Assembly (NCBI GenBank): GCA_027214125.1
Contig: JAPWHF010000019.1
Span: 1-61,179 of the forward strand
DNA: 61,179 bases
Direction: 5' to 3'
Source: Zoogloeaceae bacterium G21618-S1
GTDB lineage: Bacteria > Pseudomonadota > Gammaproteobacteria > Burkholderiales > Rhodocyclaceae
The position numbers and the translations under genes were made by a program. The notes under the pieces were generated by a model. The model saw only the letters and a list, made by a program, of their open reading frames with translations. It had not been told where the DNA came from and ran no database searches. Positions 8,542 to 17,699 of the stretch are shown piece by piece. Positions within the stretch are counted from its first letter, which is position 1. Each line of letters opens with the position of its first letter.

Positions 8542-9828
8542 ATGGACCAAACACTGCTCATCACACTCGTAACGATTGGCGTCGGCATCGTGTTCCTGGT
8601 CGGCGTACCGATCTTCCTGGTCATCGGCTTCTGGGTGACCGGGGTATCGATCGTCATCGACTTCACACTGGCCAACATCGGCGTCACGCTGTTCGAAGGC
8701 CTCAACTTCTTCGGCCTGCTGTCGCTGCCGCTGTTCATCCTCACCGGTGACCTGATCGCCGCCGCCGGCATCGCCACCCGCCTGGCCAACTTTGCCCACG
8801 CCTGCCTGAGCTGGATGCGTGGCGGCCTCGGCCTGGCAACGATTGGCTCCTGCGGCCTGTTCGCCGCCATCTCGGGCTCCAACTCGGCCACCACCGCGAC
8901 CATCGGCGGCATCATGCATCCGCTGCTGGTCAAGGATGGTTACGACACCCGCTTCGCCGCGGCCACGGCTGCCGCCGGCGGCACGGTCGGCATCATCATC
9001 CCGCCATCGATCATCTTCATCGTCTATGGCTTCCTGATGAATTTGTCGATTTCCGACCTGTTCGTCGCCGGCATCCTGCCTGGCTTCTTGATGGTGATCG
9101 CCATGCAGCTGGTGTGCTGGTGGATGTGCCGCAAGCACGGCTGGGGCTCGGTCACGCCGCTCGACATGGGCCGTGTGCTGCGCACCGCGCGCAGCGCCTA
9201 CCTCGGCTTCTTCGCCATCTTCATTGTCATCTTCGGCATCTACTCGGGCATCTTCTCGCCCACCGAGGCAGCCGCGATCACCGTCGGCTTCTGCCTCATC
9301 GCCGGCTTGCTGATCACGCGCGAAATCAAGTGGAAGGCCCTGCCCGACATCCTGCTGCGCTCCGGCCAGCTCACCGGCATGCTGGCGCCGATGATCGCCA
9401 TCTCCATCGTCATGCAGCAGGTCTTTGCACTGCTCGGCGCAGCCGAGACGGTGCAAGCCTTCGTGGCCTGGTTCGGTGACGGCGAGATCGTGGTGCTGCT
9501 GGTGTGCATGGCCATCGTGCTGGCCGCCGGCTGCATTCTGGAGAGCCTGCCGGTCACCGTCATCTTCGCCCCCATCCTGGCGCCCATCGCGGTCGCCACG
9601 GGGGTGGATCCGGTGCATTTCTCGGTGATCTTCCTGGTCGGCGCGGCCATCGGCTTCATCACCCCGCCCTTCGGCCTCAACCTGTTCGTGGCCAGCGGCG
9701 TCACCGGCATCCCCTACGCCAAACTGGTGAAGTTCGCGGTGATGTACATGATCGGCCTGATCATCTCCTGGCTGATCATCGCCTTCGTGCCCTGGCTGTC
9801 GCTCGGCTTGATACCGGCGCCGGGCTGA
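8542..9828 (+). CDS. iseM: TRAP transporter large permease (DctM family)
   Basis: A 428-residue transporter with about 12 hydrophobic segments, the normal size for DctM. Typical blocks are present: LSLPLFILTGDLIAAAGIA, the FAAISGSNSATTATIGGIMH re-entrant hairpin, and GFITPPFGLNLFVASGVTG near the C-terminus. DctM is the Na+-coupled translocation subunit. It completes the TRAP operon and is followed by a strong hairpin. Substrate (isethionate or a related sulfonate) is inferred from context. Confidence 0.88.
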   Translation: MDQTLLITLVTIGVGIVFLVGVPIFLVIGFWVTGVSIVIDFTLANIGVTLFEGLNFFGLLSLPLFILTGDLIAAAGIATRLANFAHACLSWMRGGLGLATIGSCGLFAAISGSNSATTATIGGIMHPLLVKDGYDTRFAAATAAAGGTVGIIIPPSIIFIVYGFLMNLSISDLFVAGILPGFLMVIAMQLVCWWMCRKHGWGSVTPLDMGRVLRTARSAYLGFFAIFIVIFGIYSGIFSPTEAAAITVGFCLIAGLLITREIKWKALPDILLRSGQLTGMLAPMIAISIVMQQVFALLGAAETVQAFVAWFGDGEIVVLLVCMAIVLAAGCILESLPVTVIFAPILAPIAVATGVDPVHFSVIFLVGAAIGFITPPFGLNLFVASGVTGIPYAKLVKFAVMYMIGLIISWLIIAFVPWLSLGLIPAPG

Positions 9829-9844
9829 CCACCACCCATCCCGC

Positions 9845-9884
9845 GACACCGCCCCGGCAGCCTCTTGGACGCCGGGGCGGTGTC
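9845..9884. terminator. bidirectional hairpin ending the TRAP and AraC genes
   Basis: A perfect 14-bp inverted repeat, GACACCGCCCCGGC (9845-9858) and GCCGGGGCGGTGTC (9871-9884), lies between convergent stops. The right arm abuts the AraC-gene stop. A poor T tract follows, but stem strength and position support a shared terminator. Confidence 0.7.
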
Positions 9885-10697
9885 TTAGACGTCCTCGGCG
9901 AGATCACGATTGGCCAGCACGAAGGCGCCCGGCGTCGCATCAAACTGTTGCTTGAACGCCGCAATGAAGGCCGACAACGAGTCATAACCGCAAGCCAGCG
10001 CCACGTTGGTGACCCGCTCGCCCCGCGCCAGTGCCGGCAGCGCGCCGAGCAGACGCACACGCTGGCGCCAAACCCGGAAGCTCAGGCCGGTCTCGCGCAA
10101 AAACACCCGGCTCAAAGTCTTCTCCGACACGCCCACACGCGCACTCCAATCGGCCAGCGTCACACGTCGGTCAGGATGGGCCTGCACCCGGTCGCACAAG
10201 GTTCGCAGGCGCGGGTCGGTCGGGAGCGGCAACATCAGCGCCACTTCGGGCGCGGCCGCGATCTGGTCGAACAGCACCGCCGCCAGCCGACCGTCGGGGC
10301 CTGCCTCGTCATAGGCTTCCGGCACCAGACTGAAGGCGCGGATCAACTCGCGCAGCAAAGCGCTGACCGTCAACACCCGACAGCGATCGGTGGCCCAGCC
10401 GGGGATCTCGGGCGCCACGTACAGGCTGCGGATACGGGTCTGCGCGCTACACACCACCCGATGCATCACGCCCGCGGGAATCCACACCGCGCGTTGCGGC
10501 GGCGCCACGAAGCGCCCGGCGCTGCTGCGCACTTCGAGCACGCCCTGCTCGGCGTAGGCGAACTGCCCCCAGGGGTGGCGGTGGCGATAACCGAGCACGA
10601 GGTTGGGCAAGGCCTCGACATGGCCGTAGAGCGGCCGTGGCAACTGCACCAGTTCGCTCAACCGGCGGGTAACTGCGCCCGGCGTTTGTCCGTTCAT
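9885..10697 (-). CDS. AraC-family regulator with N-terminal cupin (NimR-like)
   Basis: About 270 residues from the ATG at 10697; an in-frame ATG at 10757 would give 290. The N-terminal half is a cupin-like ligand domain (YRHRHPWGQFAYAEQGVLEV), and the C-terminal 100 residues hold two AraC helix-turn-helix units (VTLADWSARVGVSEKTLSRV and VTNVALACGYDSLSAFIAAF). This architecture matches the NimR/YeaM group, which usually controls an adjacent divergent transporter. Here that is the SBF-like transporter 85 bases away, so local control of it is likely. The inducer is unknown. Confidence 0.8.
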   Translation of the reverse strand: MNGQTPGAVTRRLSELVQLPRPLYGHVEALPNLVLGYRHRHPWGQFAYAEQGVLEVRSSAGRFVAPPQRAVWIPAGVMHRVVCSAQTRIRSLYVAPEIPGWATDRCRVLTVSALLRELIRAFSLVPEAYDEAGPDGRLAAVLFDQIAAAPEVALMLPLPTDPRLRTLCDRVQAHPDRRVTLADWSARVGVSEKTLSRVFLRETGLSFRVWRQRVRLLGALPALARGERVTNVALACGYDSLSAFIAAFKQQFDATPGAFVLANRDLAEDV

Positions 10698-10782
10698 CGA
10701 CACTTGATGACCTTTGTGCGTTAGCCGGAAATTTACGGCCACGCTACCGTGTGTCACATCTCAACGCAAGCCGAGCTTCGCC

Positions 10783-11775
10783 ATGACCTTCCTGCGCCGC
10801 CTGTTCGACCCGTTCTCCATCGCGGTCATCGTCGCCGTGCTGATCGCCACGCTGTTGCCGGCGGTGGGCCGCGGCGCTACCGTGTTCGGTGGGCTCACCC
10901 ACCTGGCCATTGCCTTGCTGTTCTTCCTGCATGGCGCCCGCCTGTCGCGCGCGGCGATCATCGCCGGCGCCGGCCACTGGCGCCTTCACGCGCTGGTGTT
11001 TGCCTGCACCTTCGTGCTGTTTCCGCTGCTGGTGCTGGCGCTCAAGCCGCTGATTCTGCCGCTGGTGGGCGAAACGCTATACCGCGGCATGATCTACCTG
11101 TCGGTGCTGCCGGCCACGGTGCAATCGGCCATCGCCTTCACCTCGATGGCGCGCGGCAATGTGCCCGCCGCCATCTGCAGCGCCGCGGCGTCCAGCCTGC
11201 TGGGCATCGTCCTCACGCCGCTGCTGGTGATGGTGCTGATGGATGCCGGCGACGGCAGCGGCTCGGGGCTCGACGCGGTGGGCAAGATCGTGCTGCAACT
11301 GCTGGTGCCCTTCCTCGCCGGCCACGCCGCGCGCCACTGGATCGGCGCCTGGGTGGCGCGCCACCAGCGCTGGCTGAAGTTCATCGACCAGGGCTCAATC
11401 CTGCTGGTGGTGTACACCGCCTTCAGCGACGCCGTGACCGGTGGCCTATGGCAACTGGTGCCGGCAGCCGATCTGCTCGCGCTGGCGCTGGTGTGCTGTC
11501 TGCTACTGGCGATGGTGCTGTGGATCACCCAACTACTGGCGCTGCGCCTGGGCTTCAGTACCGAAGACTGCATCACCATCGTCTTCGCCGGCTCGAAAAA
11601 GAGCATGGCCACCGGCGTGCCGATGGCGCAGATTCTCTTCGCCGGCGGCGCGGTGGGCCCGCTGATCCTGCCGCTGATGATCTTCCACCAGATCCAGTTG
11701 ATGGTCTGTGCCGCACTGGCGCAACACTATGCGCAGCGTGACGAGACGCCGACAGGCGCGGCCGACGCCGCATAG
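10783..11775 (+). CDS. SBF-like (bile acid:Na+ symporter superfamily) transporter
   Basis: A 330-residue membrane protein with about ten hydrophobic segments. It resembles the SBF_like (YfeH) branch: an early LRRLFDPFSIAVIVAVLI block, LFFLHGARLSRAAI, and a late FAGSKKSMATGVPMAQILF block like the motif repeated in this fold. ATG 10783 matches known N-termini (MTFLRRLFDPF); the ribosome site is weak. It is divergent from the AraC-type gene, which probably controls it. Substrates of this branch are poorly known, so none is named. Confidence 0.78.
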   Translation: MTFLRRLFDPFSIAVIVAVLIATLLPAVGRGATVFGGLTHLAIALLFFLHGARLSRAAIIAGAGHWRLHALVFACTFVLFPLLVLALKPLILPLVGETLYRGMIYLSVLPATVQSAIAFTSMARGNVPAAICSAAASSLLGIVLTPLLVMVLMDAGDGSGSGLDAVGKIVLQLLVPFLAGHAARHWIGAWVARHQRWLKFIDQGSILLVVYTAFSDAVTGGLWQLVPAADLLALALVCCLLLAMVLWITQLLALRLGFSTEDCITIVFAGSKKSMATGVPMAQILFAGGAVGPLILPLMIFHQIQLMVCAALAQHYAQRDETPTGAADAA

Positions 11776-11800
11776 CAGCCAATCAGTCAGCGGAGCGCCT

Positions 11801-11822
11801 GGCGGTCATGATATCGACCGCC
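11801..11822. other. inverted repeat downstream of the SBF-like gene
   Basis: GGCGGTC and GACCGCC separated by 8 bases (ATGATATC) form a 7-bp stem in the 160-bp gap before aqpZ. There is no T run. It could be a weak terminator or an operator for aqpZ. Confidence 0.3.
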
Positions 11823-11936
11823 GCGGCACAGCCGACACAAAACGTCACCGTCATGACGCAGGATTTAACGCCAACCGCATTGCCGGCCGCCAGCGTCGGC
11901 TTCTAGAGTGCGCGATCCAATCCTGTTGAGAGATCG

Positions 11937-12629
11937 ATGATGAAAAACTATGGCGCAGAATTTCTGGGCACCTTCTGGCTGGTGCTGGGCGGTTGCGGCA
12001 GTGCCGTGCTGGCGGCGGCTTTCCCCGAAGTCGGCATCGGCCTGCATGGCGTGGCACTGGCCTTCGGCCTGACGGTGCTGACCATGGCCTTTGCCATCGG
12101 CCACATCTCCGGCTGCCACCTCAACCCGGCAGTATCGATCGGACTGTGGGCCGGCGGGCGGTTTTCCGCCAGCCAACTCGTGCCCTACATCATCTCGCAG
12201 GTGCTCGGCGCCATCGCCGCCGCCGGCGTGCTGTATGTCATCGCCAGTGGTGCGCCCGGCTTCGACGTGTCAGCCGGCTTCGCCTCCAACGGCTATGGCG
12301 AGCACTCACCCGGCGGCTACTCGCTGATGGCCGCACTGGTCACCGAAGTGGTGATGACCATGTTCTTCCTGCTGGTGATTCTCGGCGCCACCGACAAACG
12401 CGCCCCGGCCGGCTTCGCGCCAATCGCCATCGGCCTCGCGCTGACCTTGATCCACCTCATCAGCATTCCGGTCACCAACACCTCGGTCAACCCGGCGCGC
12501 AGCACCGGTGTGGCGCTGTTCGTGGGCGACTGGGCGGTCGGCCAACTCTGGCTGTTCTGGATCGCCCCCATCGTCGGTGCCGTGTTGGGTGCCGTGGCTT
12601 ACCGTGCCATCGGCGGCGAAACTGACTGA
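11937..12629 (+). CDS. aqpZ: aquaporin Z
   Basis: A 230-residue aquaporin with six helices. Both pore NPA motifs are present (HLNPAVS at residues 63-65 and VNPARS at 185-187). The selectivity-filter set F43, H173, T182 and R188 matches water-selective AqpZ rather than glycerol facilitators. Two adjacent ATGs (11937 and 11940) follow a GAGAG ribosome site, so the start is uncertain by one codon. It is a single gene, with no regulatory partner evident. Confidence 0.95.
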   Translation: MMKNYGAEFLGTFWLVLGGCGSAVLAAAFPEVGIGLHGVALAFGLTVLTMAFAIGHISGCHLNPAVSIGLWAGGRFSASQLVPYIISQVLGAIAAAGVLYVIASGAPGFDVSAGFASNGYGEHSPGGYSLMAALVTEVVMTMFFLLVILGATDKRAPAGFAPIAIGLALTLIHLISIPVTNTSVNPARSTGVALFVGDWAVGQLWLFWIAPIVGAVLGAVAYRAIGGETD

Positions 12630-12808
12630 CGCTGCAACATTATTCACAGAAAATGCCCCTCCCCCTGAATTCCAGATAGATACAGGAGGCGGGGCGCCAT
12701 GAGGCCAAAACACAGCACCTCTCTACCCGCGCCTCGCCAGACATCCACGCGAATCTGCTATCTTCCTTCTCGAACTCGCCAGGTTCGGCATCACTTGAAG
12801 AGGCGCCC

Positions 12809-13522
12809 ATGCAGCAGATCAAAGCCCTGATATTTGACGTCTTCGGCACGCTGGTCGACTGGCGGACCGCCATTGCGCGCGAAGCCGAACAGGCGCTGGC
12901 GCCACTCGGCATCACCTTCGACGCCCTCGCCTTCGCCGATGCCTGGCGCGATCAATACCAGCCCGCCATGGAAGAGGTCCGCGCCGGGCGCATCCCGTTC
13001 TGCAAGCTCGACCGCCTGCACCGCCGCAACCTCGACGTGGTGCTCGCTGACTTCGGCCTCGACCGCGTTGATGAAACCACCCGCCAGCACCTCAACCTCG
13101 CCTGGCACCGGCTCGACGCCTGGCCCGATGTCAGCGCCGGCCTGCACACGCTGAAGCCACACTGCCGGCTCGCACCCTGCTCCAACGGCAACATCTCGCT
13201 GATGGTCGACCTCGCCCGCCGCAACGACTTCCCGTGGGACGCCGTCCTCGGCGCCGAGGTGGCGCGCGACTACAAACCCAAACCGACGGTGTACTTATCG
13301 GCCGCCGACGCCTTCGACCTGCGGCCCGACGAAGTCATGATGGTCGCCGCCCATTCATCCGATCTGGCGGCCGCCGCCGAGGCCGGATTGCGAACCGCCT
13401 TCATTGCACGGCCGGACGAGTTCGGCCCGGGGCTGGGCGAGTCGGCGGCGACGGTGGCGGTGGATGTGTCGGCGGGGAGTCTTGCTGACCTGGCACAGCA
13501 GCTTGGAACAGCATGCGTCTAG
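12809..13522 (+). CDS. haloacid dehalogenase, type II (L-2-haloacid dehalogenase family)
   Basis: A 237-residue HAD-superfamily hydrolase. The nucleophile is D10 in FDVFGTLVDWR. Motif II is SNGN near residues 129-132, the motif III lysine lies in RDYKPKPTVY, and MMVAAHSSDL matches the AAH-x-x-DL acid motif of type II haloacid dehalogenases. These enzymes hydrolyse S-2-haloalkanoates with inversion. AGAGG precedes the ATG. It stands alone, with no haloacid permease nearby, so physiological activity on halogenated acids is not assured. Confidence 0.85.
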   Translation: MQQIKALIFDVFGTLVDWRTAIAREAEQALAPLGITFDALAFADAWRDQYQPAMEEVRAGRIPFCKLDRLHRRNLDVVLADFGLDRVDETTRQHLNLAWHRLDAWPDVSAGLHTLKPHCRLAPCSNGNISLMVDLARRNDFPWDAVLGAEVARDYKPKPTVYLSAADAFDLRPDEVMMVAAHSSDLAAAAEAGLRTAFIARPDEFGPGLGESAATVAVDVSAGSLADLAQQLGTACV

Positions 13523-13746
13523 CAACATCCTCTCTCCCACTCCTGCAGCTGGATGTCGCCCTCCGACACCGCTCGAATTCTAGGCTAAGCAGAACTTCCC
13601 ACGAACCACTTCAGGGCCACCATACCCTTAATGACTGAGCCAAGGTATACTCTGCGCCGACCACTCAGCCCCCTATACGGCCACAAAATTGACTCGAAAA
13701 GCATGCGGCTGGTCAGTCCAGATATTCTCGTTAGATCGGAAATAAA

Positions 13747-14628
13747 ATGATTGTTATTGCTCGCATATTGATTGTGGCGTTTGCCCTCACGGTGACAGGT
13801 TGCGCGACCATCCGTGAAAGTGTTCCTCCCGAGACGACAATAGGTTCAATGAAGTCACTTTCGATCTCCGAGGATCTTCCCTCATCGGACTTCTTTCCCG
13901 GACACTCGGCGGTAGCGCAAGGAACGCGCTACGTTGTCGTTCAGGCCGACGGGGGAAACATTCTTCTCGGGCCAATTTTTGGCGCAATCAACATTTCAGC
14001 CAACACGCGAAAAATGGCGGAAAAATACCGAGGATCGTTGCTGAGTATCGATCCTATGCCTATCGCACGTGAAGCGATGGCGAGCGGGGGTGTTCTCCCC
14101 TCCGAGACAAGAGCATCGTTTGTCGCAAAACCTTTTGTGTTTGTTCAGCATTGCTACGACGACAGATTCCGTTTGTCTCTCATTTTCCATGTTGAGAATA
14201 CTGATCAATCGCCGAGCTGGATTGGTAGATATACCTACCACCTGCCGACTACGTATGCAGCATCTCAATTCGCACAGCTGTCGGAAGGTCAGATCCAGAA
14301 CTACCGAGCAGAACTCACTCGGGGGGCCGCGATACTAACGCGTTTGATGCTACGAGATCTTTCAGGAGAACTTCCCGCAACAGGGAAGTTGGTCGACTTC
14401 GGGAGTTTGCATCTCTTGGGTCACAAAATGGGTGGGCTCGGTATCTACACCATGCCGGAAGAGCTGTATTTCGCCAAATCTCAGCTTATTGAGGAAACCG
14501 ACAGTCATGTAACCATGCGCGTCAAGGGCGTCATGAACACGGCTGCAGTATTCGGGGGAATGGGCTTCGGGGTGCACTACATTGACAGGAAGCTGGTCCA
14601 TACTCTGAAGCCAGTCGAGACTGAGTGA
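13747..14628 (+). CDS. predicted lipoprotein of unknown function
   Basis: A 293-residue protein with a lipoprotein signal (VTGC, Cys at residue 19). I recognise no domain in the mature part. Codon use is clearly AT-richer than in flanking genes, as is the 224-bp leader (13523-13746), suggesting acquisition. A very good terminator follows. The mature protein is likely anchored in the outer membrane or facing the periplasm. Confidence 0.65.
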   Translation: MIVIARILIVAFALTVTGCATIRESVPPETTIGSMKSLSISEDLPSSDFFPGHSAVAQGTRYVVVQADGGNILLGPIFGAINISANTRKMAEKYRGSLLSIDPMPIAREAMASGGVLPSETRASFVAKPFVFVQHCYDDRFRLSLIFHVENTDQSPSWIGRYTYHLPTTYAASQFAQLSEGQIQNYRAELTRGAAILTRLMLRDLSGELPATGKLVDFGSLHLLGHKMGGLGIYTMPEELYFAKSQLIEETDSHVTMRVKGVMNTAAVFGGMGFGVHYIDRKLVHTLKPVETE

Positions 14629-14678
14629 GCGACTACAGATAATATCTTCCGCATCTTTGACTATCGCATTTAATTCAG

Positions 14679-14722
14679 AAACATAACAACAACGGGCCGC
14701 AAGGTCCGTTGTTGTTATGTTT
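14679..14722. terminator. perfect 17-bp bidirectional terminator
   Basis: The arm AAACATAACAACAACGG (14679-14695) is exactly complementary to CCGTTGTTGTTATGTTT (14706-14722), with a 10-base loop. The A/T-rich foot provides weak T/A tracts on both strands. It separates the lipoprotein gene from the convergent crotonase operon. Confidence 0.85.
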
Positions 14723-14734
14723 GGCATGCCTCCC

Positions 14735-15523
14735 CTACCGCTTCAACATCCGATGCACCGCGTCCAGATGTTCCGGCTCGTTGTGGCACATGCCCTGGAA
14801 GGTGGCGCACAGGTCGAGGAAGTCTTTCAACTCCATGCGCTGGGCCATCTTCATCAGGCGCTTGGTCAGGCGGGTGGCCTTGGGCGGCTGGGTGGCGATG
14901 CGGGCGGCAATCTCCTGCGCCCGCGCCATCAGCTGTTCCGGCGCCACCACGTCCAGGACGATGCCCAGCGTCTTGGCTTCATCGGCACCAACAATGCGGC
15001 CCGAGAGCGTCAGCTCGAAGGCCTGCTGGTAGCCGATCAGGCGTTGCATGAACCACGCGCCGCCATCGCCCGGAATGATGCCGAGGTTGAGAAAGGTCTC
15101 GCCAAACTTGGCTTTGCTGGACGCGATACGAATGTCAGCCATATTGGCCAGATCGAAGCCCGCGCCGATGGCCGGGCCGTTGACCGCGGCGATGACCGGG
15201 ATCTCGACATTGTGCAGCGCCAGCGGAATGCGCTGGATACCGCGACGGTAGCGGTCGGCGCATTCGGCCACGTCGCCAGCAAAGTCGCCGCCGCGTTCGG
15301 CCATGTCCTTGACGTTGCCGCCGGCCGAGAAGGCGCTGCCGGCGCCAGTCATGACCAGCACCGAGACGTCGTCGCAACCGTTCACCCACTCGGCGACATT
15401 GACGATGTCGTCGATCAGGCCGGTGCCGGTAAGGGCGTTGCGCACATCGTCGCGGTTGAAAGTCAGCGTGGCGACGCGGTTCTCTACGGTCAGCAAGGCG
15501 TCTTTAAGTAGCGGGGGCGTCAT
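14735..15523 (-). CDS. crotonase-family protein lacking both hydratase glutamates
   Basis: A 262-residue enoyl-CoA hydratase/isomerase fold protein. The oxyanion-hole regions (AFSAGGNVKDM about residues 64-74, and NGPAIGAGFDLA about 115-126) are intact. At the positions of the two catalytic glutamates of hydratases it has D124 and F144, so it is probably not a simple enoyl-CoA hydratase; an isomerase, lyase or other crotonase reaction is likelier. Its ATG overlaps the TGA of the upstream synthetase gene (TGATG), indicating coupling. It is the last gene of the RpiR-linked operon. Confidence 0.8.
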   Translation of the reverse strand: MTPPLLKDALLTVENRVATLTFNRDDVRNALTGTGLIDDIVNVAEWVNGCDDVSVLVMTGAGSAFSAGGNVKDMAERGGDFAGDVAECADRYRRGIQRIPLALHNVEIPVIAAVNGPAIGAGFDLANMADIRIASSKAKFGETFLNLGIIPGDGGAWFMQRLIGYQQAFELTLSGRIVGADEAKTLGIVLDVVAPEQLMARAQEIAARIATQPPKATRLTKRLMKMAQRMELKDFLDLCATFQGMCHNEPEHLDAVHRMLKR

Positions 15524-17697
15524 CAGGCAGCATCCTCACGGTTAACAATGATTCGGGCATCGACAATGGCGTAGCCGTCGTCGTAGGCCAGCACGGGGTT
15601 GAGGTCGAGTTCGGCCAGTTGCGGATAGGCCGAGACGATGCTCGACACCTTGAGCAGCAGGTCGACCAACGCGGCCTTGTCGACCGGTGGCTCGCCGCGC
15701 GCACCGTCGAGAATCTTGCGCGCCTTGATCTGGTTCACCATGGACTCGGCCGCATGCCGCGACAGCGGAATGGCGCGGAAGGCCACATCTTCGAGAATCT
15801 CGACAAAGATGCCGCCGAGGCCGAACATCAGCACCGGGCCAAAGATGGGATCGCGGCTCACACCAATGATGATCTCGGTGCCCTTCCTGGCCATCGGGGT
15901 GACCAGCACGCCCTTGATCTCGGCGGTCGGCAGATAGGCCTTGCACGAACGCATGATCTGATCATGGGCGTCTTTCAGCGCCACTTCGCCGCGCAGGAAG
16001 AGCTTCACACCCCCGGCGTCGGACTTGTGCAGGATGTCTTTCGACACCACCTTCATGACCAGCGCCTGTTCGCCAAAGTGGGCGGCCACGTTGCCCAGCT
16101 CGTCGGCGCTTTCAACCAGAATCTCTTCGGCCACGCTGATGCCGTGCGAGCGCAGCAGCGCCTTGGCCTCGACCTCGAACAGATCGCGCCCCTCGGCTTG
16201 CGCCTTGGCAAACACCGCCAGTTGATCGGCATGTGGCACGACCGGCGCCACCGGCACCTGCTCGGCCGCGCCCTTGAGGTAGATGCCTCGCTCACCCAGC
16301 GCTGCCAGCACGCGCACCGCATGTTCGAGCGAGCTGTACACCGGCAGACCGGCTTCATGCAGACGACGCAGCGGTGGTGGCTTGACCGGTGCGTACAGAC
16401 TGTAGACCACCAGCGGTTTGTCGATGCGGTGGGCGAGTTCAATCATCGCCTCCGAACCGCGCATTTCCTCGCCCAGCAGGTGCTCGGCAAAACGGATGCT
16501 GTAGCCGCCGAACATGCCGACGAGGAAGATCGCGTCCACGCCCGTGTCTTCGGCCACGATTTCCATACAGGTGGCGAGCAAGGCGGGGTCGGCATCGGTA
16601 CTACCGGCCACGTCGACCGGGTTGATGACCGAGGCCTGCGCAAACAGCACCTCACGCAGCTTGGCCTTGGTGGTGTCCGACAGCTCAGCCAGCTCCAACC
16701 CCGCCTCGGACAGCCGATCAGAGGCGATCGTGGCCTGACCGCCGCCGTCAGCGATCACTGCAATACGCTTGCCCGGCGCCTTCTGCAACTGCGCCAGGCC
16801 TTCGGCCACGGGCAGGATCTCGTCCGAATTCTGCACCACGCTCACGCCCACCTGACGCAGCAGATCGACCGTCATCGCGTAGCTGCCGGCCAGCGCACCA
16901 GTGTGCGAGCTGGCGGCCTTGGCGCCCATTTCGGTCGAACCGGATTTGTACACCACCACCGGCTTGACCGCGGTGACATCGCGCGCCACTTCGAGGAAGC
17001 GTTCACCATCGCGAAAGCCCTCAACGTACAGTGTCGCCACATGAGTATTTTCATCCTCGCCCAGGTAGCGCAGATAGTCATTGAAGCCGATGTCCACCTG
17101 GTTGCCCGGCCCGACATAGGTCGAGAAGCCGACGTGGCGGTTGTGCTCGGCTTCGAGCACCAACGACAGCAACATGTTGCCGGACTGGGAGATGAAGCCC
17201 ACATGCCCCGGCTTGACGTTGGCCAGCGCCAGCAGGTTGACCTGCTTGTGCAGATTGAACATACCCGAGGTATTCGGGCCGATGATGCGCACCCCGCCTT
17301 CACGCGCGGCGGCCATCATCGCCTCTTCGAGCGCTGCGCCTTCCGGGCCGACTTCCTTGAAGCCGCTTGCCAGCACCACCGCGCCCTTGACGCCCTTCTT
17401 GCCACACTCGGTGAGAATACCGGGCAGCGTCGAGGCCGGCGTGCAGATCAGCGCCAAATCAATCTGGCCGGGAATCGCGTCCAGCGACGGGTAGGCCTTG
17501 ACGCCCAGCACCCGGTCCGCCTTGGGATTGATCGGATATATCTGCCCGGCATAGCCATCCTTGATCAGACCGACCATGGCCTTGTAACCGCGCTTGGTCG
17601 GGTCGGCCGACGCGCCCACGATGGCGATCGCGTCGGGGGCGAGAAACTCATGCAGCGGACTGCGGCCGCTCAGTGATTGATGTTTTGCAATAGCCAT
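15523..17697 (-). CDS. NDP-forming acyl-CoA synthetase (fused alpha and beta subunits)
   Basis: A 724-residue acetate-CoA ligase (ADP-forming) type protein: CoA-binding Rossmann domain (about 15-110, IVGASADPTKRGYK), succinyl-CoA-synthetase-like domains with the phospho-histidine in SSHTGALAG (H265), and a C-terminal ATP-grasp domain (about 500-724). It makes an acyl-CoA from an acid and CoA with ATP. The ATG at 17697 has AAGGGGG upstream and begins 2 bases after the preceding crotonase stop; a TTG two codons earlier is less likely. FerA feruloyl-CoA synthetase belongs to this broad class, so an aromatic or long-chain acid substrate is possible. Confidence 0.85.
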   Translation of the reverse strand: MAIAKHQSLSGRSPLHEFLAPDAIAIVGASADPTKRGYKAMVGLIKDGYAGQIYPINPKADRVLGVKAYPSLDAIPGQIDLALICTPASTLPGILTECGKKGVKGAVVLASGFKEVGPEGAALEEAMMAAAREGGVRIIGPNTSGMFNLHKQVNLLALANVKPGHVGFISQSGNMLLSLVLEAEHNRHVGFSTYVGPGNQVDIGFNDYLRYLGEDENTHVATLYVEGFRDGERFLEVARDVTAVKPVVVYKSGSTEMGAKAASSHTGALAGSYAMTVDLLRQVGVSVVQNSDEILPVAEGLAQLQKAPGKRIAVIADGGGQATIASDRLSEAGLELAELSDTTKAKLREVLFAQASVINPVDVAGSTDADPALLATCMEIVAEDTGVDAIFLVGMFGGYSIRFAEHLLGEEMRGSEAMIELAHRIDKPLVVYSLYAPVKPPPLRRLHEAGLPVYSSLEHAVRVLAALGERGIYLKGAAEQVPVAPVVPHADQLAVFAKAQAEGRDLFEVEAKALLRSHGISVAEEILVESADELGNVAAHFGEQALVMKVVSKDILHKSDAGGVKLFLRGEVALKDAHDQIMRSCKAYLPTAEIKGVLVTPMARKGTEIIIGVSRDPIFGPVLMFGLGGIFVEILEDVAFRAIPLSRHAAESMVNQIKARKILDGARGEPPVDKAALVDLLLKVSSIVSAYPQLAELDLNPVLAYDDGYAIVDARIIVNREDAA

Positions 17698-17699
17698 GT

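Noticed and set aside
15619-17676. Long open frame (685 codons) on the plus strand opposite the acyl-CoA synthetase
   Set aside because: It mirrors the minus-strand gene in a high-GC region, has no family resemblance, and is rich in His/Arg/Gln as expected for antisense shadows. The same holds for 31156-33306 (minus), 53900-55852 (plus) and 57915-59819 (plus).
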